From an uncultured Lachnoanaerobaculum sp. (GTDB taxonomy: Bacteria > Bacillota > Clostridia > Lachnospirales > Lachnospiraceae), in assembly GCA_937925515.1 (NCBI GenBank), contig CALALP010000057.1, positions 1 through 50,086 of the forward strand: DNA of 50,086 nucleotides. Reading direction: 5' to 3'. The translations under genes and the position numbers were made by a program. Shown here one piece after another: positions 48,971 through 50,086 of the stretch (the first letter of the stretch is position 1; each line of letters starts with the position of its first letter). The notes under the pieces were generated by a model. It saw nothing but the letters and a program-made list of their open reading frames with translations, was not told where the DNA came from and ran no database searches.

Positions 48971-49588
48971 CTACTCATTACGCTTTAAGTAAGAATATAC
49001 AATAGAAATAATAATCATAGCAAAAGTTGTAATAAGAACTAAAATATACATCTGTAAAAAAGCACTTATTATTATTACAATTCCACCTAGCACCCAAACC
49101 TTACCTGAAAATCTATGAGTCTTATTCCAACAGCTTTCGGATTTTAGAGTCCAAGGAAGTCTTATCCCTAAAATATTATTTTGCTTAGTTTTAGGAAGAT
49201 AATTTCCAATACAGGCAAATATTATTCCAACTAATAAAGAACCAAAGAAATTTGAGTTGTTAGTAAAACCTAATGAATAAGAGTAAGTTATAATAAAAGC
49301 ACCTACAGTAACAAGTGGTACTATCCAAATAATTAATACATTTATTTTTGAAGGTAGTTCCCTAACAGCTACCTTGTTATAGGAGGTAACAGCTATAAGA
49401 TGTATTATTAACATAAATATAGGTAGTAAAAATACTGCTACATATTTGTTTACATAGGTATTTACTTCTCCAACATAATTAAAATGTATAGGCATTAAAT
49501 CAGGGAGTTTATTCCAACTAAATAAACCAAAAAATATTGGTAAAAGTATAACTATAATTGATAAAATAAAATAATCATTTTTCTTCAT
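48971..49588 (-). CDS. SdpI-like membrane protein
   Basis: About 205 residues, with six or so hydrophobic segments. The layout, with an N-terminal segment, LPDLMPIHFNYVGEVN and later GNYLPKTKQNNILGIRLPWTLKSESCW, matches the SdpI/DUF1648 family. In B. subtilis SdpI gives immunity to the Sdp toxin and sequesters the repressor SdpR. I prefer ATG 49588, spaced 9 nt from AAAGGAG, over ATG 49594, spaced 3 nt. It overlaps the regulator gene by 14 nt. No toxin gene is visible here. Confidence 0.87.
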   Translation of the reverse strand: MKKNDYFILSIIVILLPIFFGLFSWNKLPDLMPIHFNYVGEVNTYVNKYVAVFLLPIFMLIIHLIAVTSYNKVAVRELPSKINVLIIWIVPLVTVGAFIITYSYSLGFTNNSNFFGSLLVGIIFACIGNYLPKTKQNNILGIRLPWTLKSESCWNKTHRFSGKVWVLGGIVIIISAFLQMYILVLITTFAMIIISIVYSYLKRNE

Positions 49589-49856
49589 TTTCATTATCTC
49601 CTTTCAAATTACTAAGCCATACCATAACATCTTCAACCACGGAAAGGCTTAATTCATAATAGATAAAGTTTTTTTCTTTAGTTTCAAAAATCAATTCTGC
49701 TTTTTTTAATATATTTAGATGATACGAAATAGTTGCTCCACTTATATCAAAATGGCTACTTATGTCGCCTGCCGACATTCTGCCATTTTTTAAAAGGGTT
49801 AGGATTTCACGCCTTACAGGATCTGATAAGGCTTTAAAAGTTTCTGCAAACCCCAT
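49575..49856 (-). CDS. ArsR-type repressor, SdpR-like
   Basis: 93 residues, a winged helix: FKALSDPVRREILTLLKNGRMSAGDISSHF, recognition helix ISGATISYHLNILKKAEL, wing ETKEKNFIYYEL. No metal-binding Cys are present, consistent with the SdpR autorepressor group. TGGAGG precedes the ATG. It overlaps the sdpI-like gene, as in sdpRI operons, and two matching palindromes flank its promoter. Confidence 0.9.
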   Translation of the reverse strand: MGFAETFKALSDPVRREILTLLKNGRMSAGDISSHFDISGATISYHLNILKKAELIFETKEKNFIYYELSLSVVEDVMVWLSNLKGDNENEEK

Positions 49857-49929
49857 ATGTTTTCCTCCATATAATTATTAGAACTATTGCTACTGCCATA
49901 AATCCTCCTATTTTTGATTAGATAAAAAA

Positions 49930-49953
49930 CTATTTAGAAATTCATCTAAATAG
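49930..49953. promoter_or_regulatory. Operator-like palindrome O1 of the sdpR-like gene
   Basis: CTATTTAGA (49930-49938) and TCTAAATAG (49945-49953) are perfect reverse complements with a 6-nt spacer. On the minus strand it directly abuts the -10 element, so a bound protein would block the transcription start. Confidence 0.7.
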
Positions 49954-49982
49954 ATTCTACAACTAATTTTTGGAAAATACAA
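49954..49982 (-). promoter_or_regulatory. Promoter of the sdpR-sdpI-like operon
   Basis: On the minus strand TTGTAT (49982-49977), 17-nt spacer, TAGAAT (49959-49954). It is flanked on both sides by copies of the same palindrome. Confidence 0.65.
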
Positions 49983-49985
49983 TAG

Positions 49986-50009
49986 CTATTTAGAAAAATA
50001 TCAAAATAG
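49986..50009. promoter_or_regulatory. Operator-like palindrome O2 of the sdpR-like gene
   Basis: CTATTTAGA (49986-49994) and TCAAAATAG (50001-50009) form the same inverted repeat as O1 with one mismatch and the same 6-nt spacer. The copy starts 56 bp from O1, just upstream of the -35. Confidence 0.65.
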
Positions 50010-50054
50010 TTTTTGCTAAGAACTTTTAGGTTTGATTTTATGCGACTTAAAACA

Positions 50055-50086
50055 GGGGTTGCCCTCGCCGTCGGCGAGGGCAACCC
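50055..50086. repeat. Long palindrome, CTCGCCG-core family, copy 4 (cut by the window end)
   Basis: 15-nt arms (50056-50070 and 50072-50086) are perfect reverse complements around T50071, with the right side cut by the window edge. The core is CTCGCCGTCGGCGAG; the outer arm is GGGGTTGCC. Both window ends therefore lie in or beside members of one palindrome family. Confidence 0.85.

Overview
The window looks like chromosomal DNA of a low-GC, anaerobic Firmicute, most likely a member of the Lachnospiraceae. Evidence: AT-rich sequence, strong AGGAGG ribosome binding sites, sigma-A-type promoters, the clostridial order of the S10-spc-alpha ribosomal supercluster, a zinc-type S14, pyruvate formate-lyase fermentation genes, and several small families typical of that group. 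The genus is not determined; a Lachnoanaerobaculum-like oral or gut organism is only a guess.

Layout. (1) 1-6,400 is accessory: a Mn-type superoxide dismutase, an RDAC-like small protein, tRNA-Arg(ACG), a PstS-like lipoprotein with a very long C-terminal extension followed by a second lipoprotein, a YedF-type protein and a small membrane protein. (2) 6,428-13,954 is rpoB-rpoC, without rplK-rplA-rplJ-rplL before it or rpsL-rpsG-fusA-tuf after it. (3) 14,034-17,911 is a pyruvate formate-lyase locus in an unusual form. The large subunit carries the catalytic Cys pair but stops before the glycyl-radical domain. That domain is a separate 79-residue protein, and between the two lies a 59-residue protein that resembles the start of the same domain and ends in a Cys cluster. 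The activating enzyme follows 1 nt after the radical protein. (4) 18,035-34,691 is the S10-spc-alpha supercluster, rpsJ to rplQ including secY, adk, map, infA, rpmJ and rpoA. It has a strongly folded S10 leader, a duplicated 117-bp structured repeat between rpsN and rpsH, an internal promoter before rpmJ, and a MITE-like element between rpsD and rpoA. (5) 35,248-48,796 is a tightly coupled cell-surface glycan cluster: a ThDP enzyme, an epimerase, a C-methyltransferase-like enzyme, a secondary-alcohol dehydrogenase, three GT2 glycosyltransferases, a polyprenyl-phosphate sugar transferase, an LCP ligase and an S66 peptidase. (6) 48,971-50,009 is an sdpR-sdpI-like pair on the minus strand, with a promoter between two matching palindromes.

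Structure that genes do not explain: four long palindromes (12-50, 14,034-14,070, 34,711-34,751, 50,055-50,086) share the core CTCGCCG(T/A)CGGCGAG. Their outer arms differ from copy to copy, yet each left arm still matches its own right arm. They lie at region boundaries and at both window ends. The copy at position 12 adjoins a transposon-like end related to the MITE at 32,761-32,964.

The split pyruvate formate-lyase and the palindrome family are the strongest candidates for something not well described. All functions are read from sequence alone; no database search was possible.
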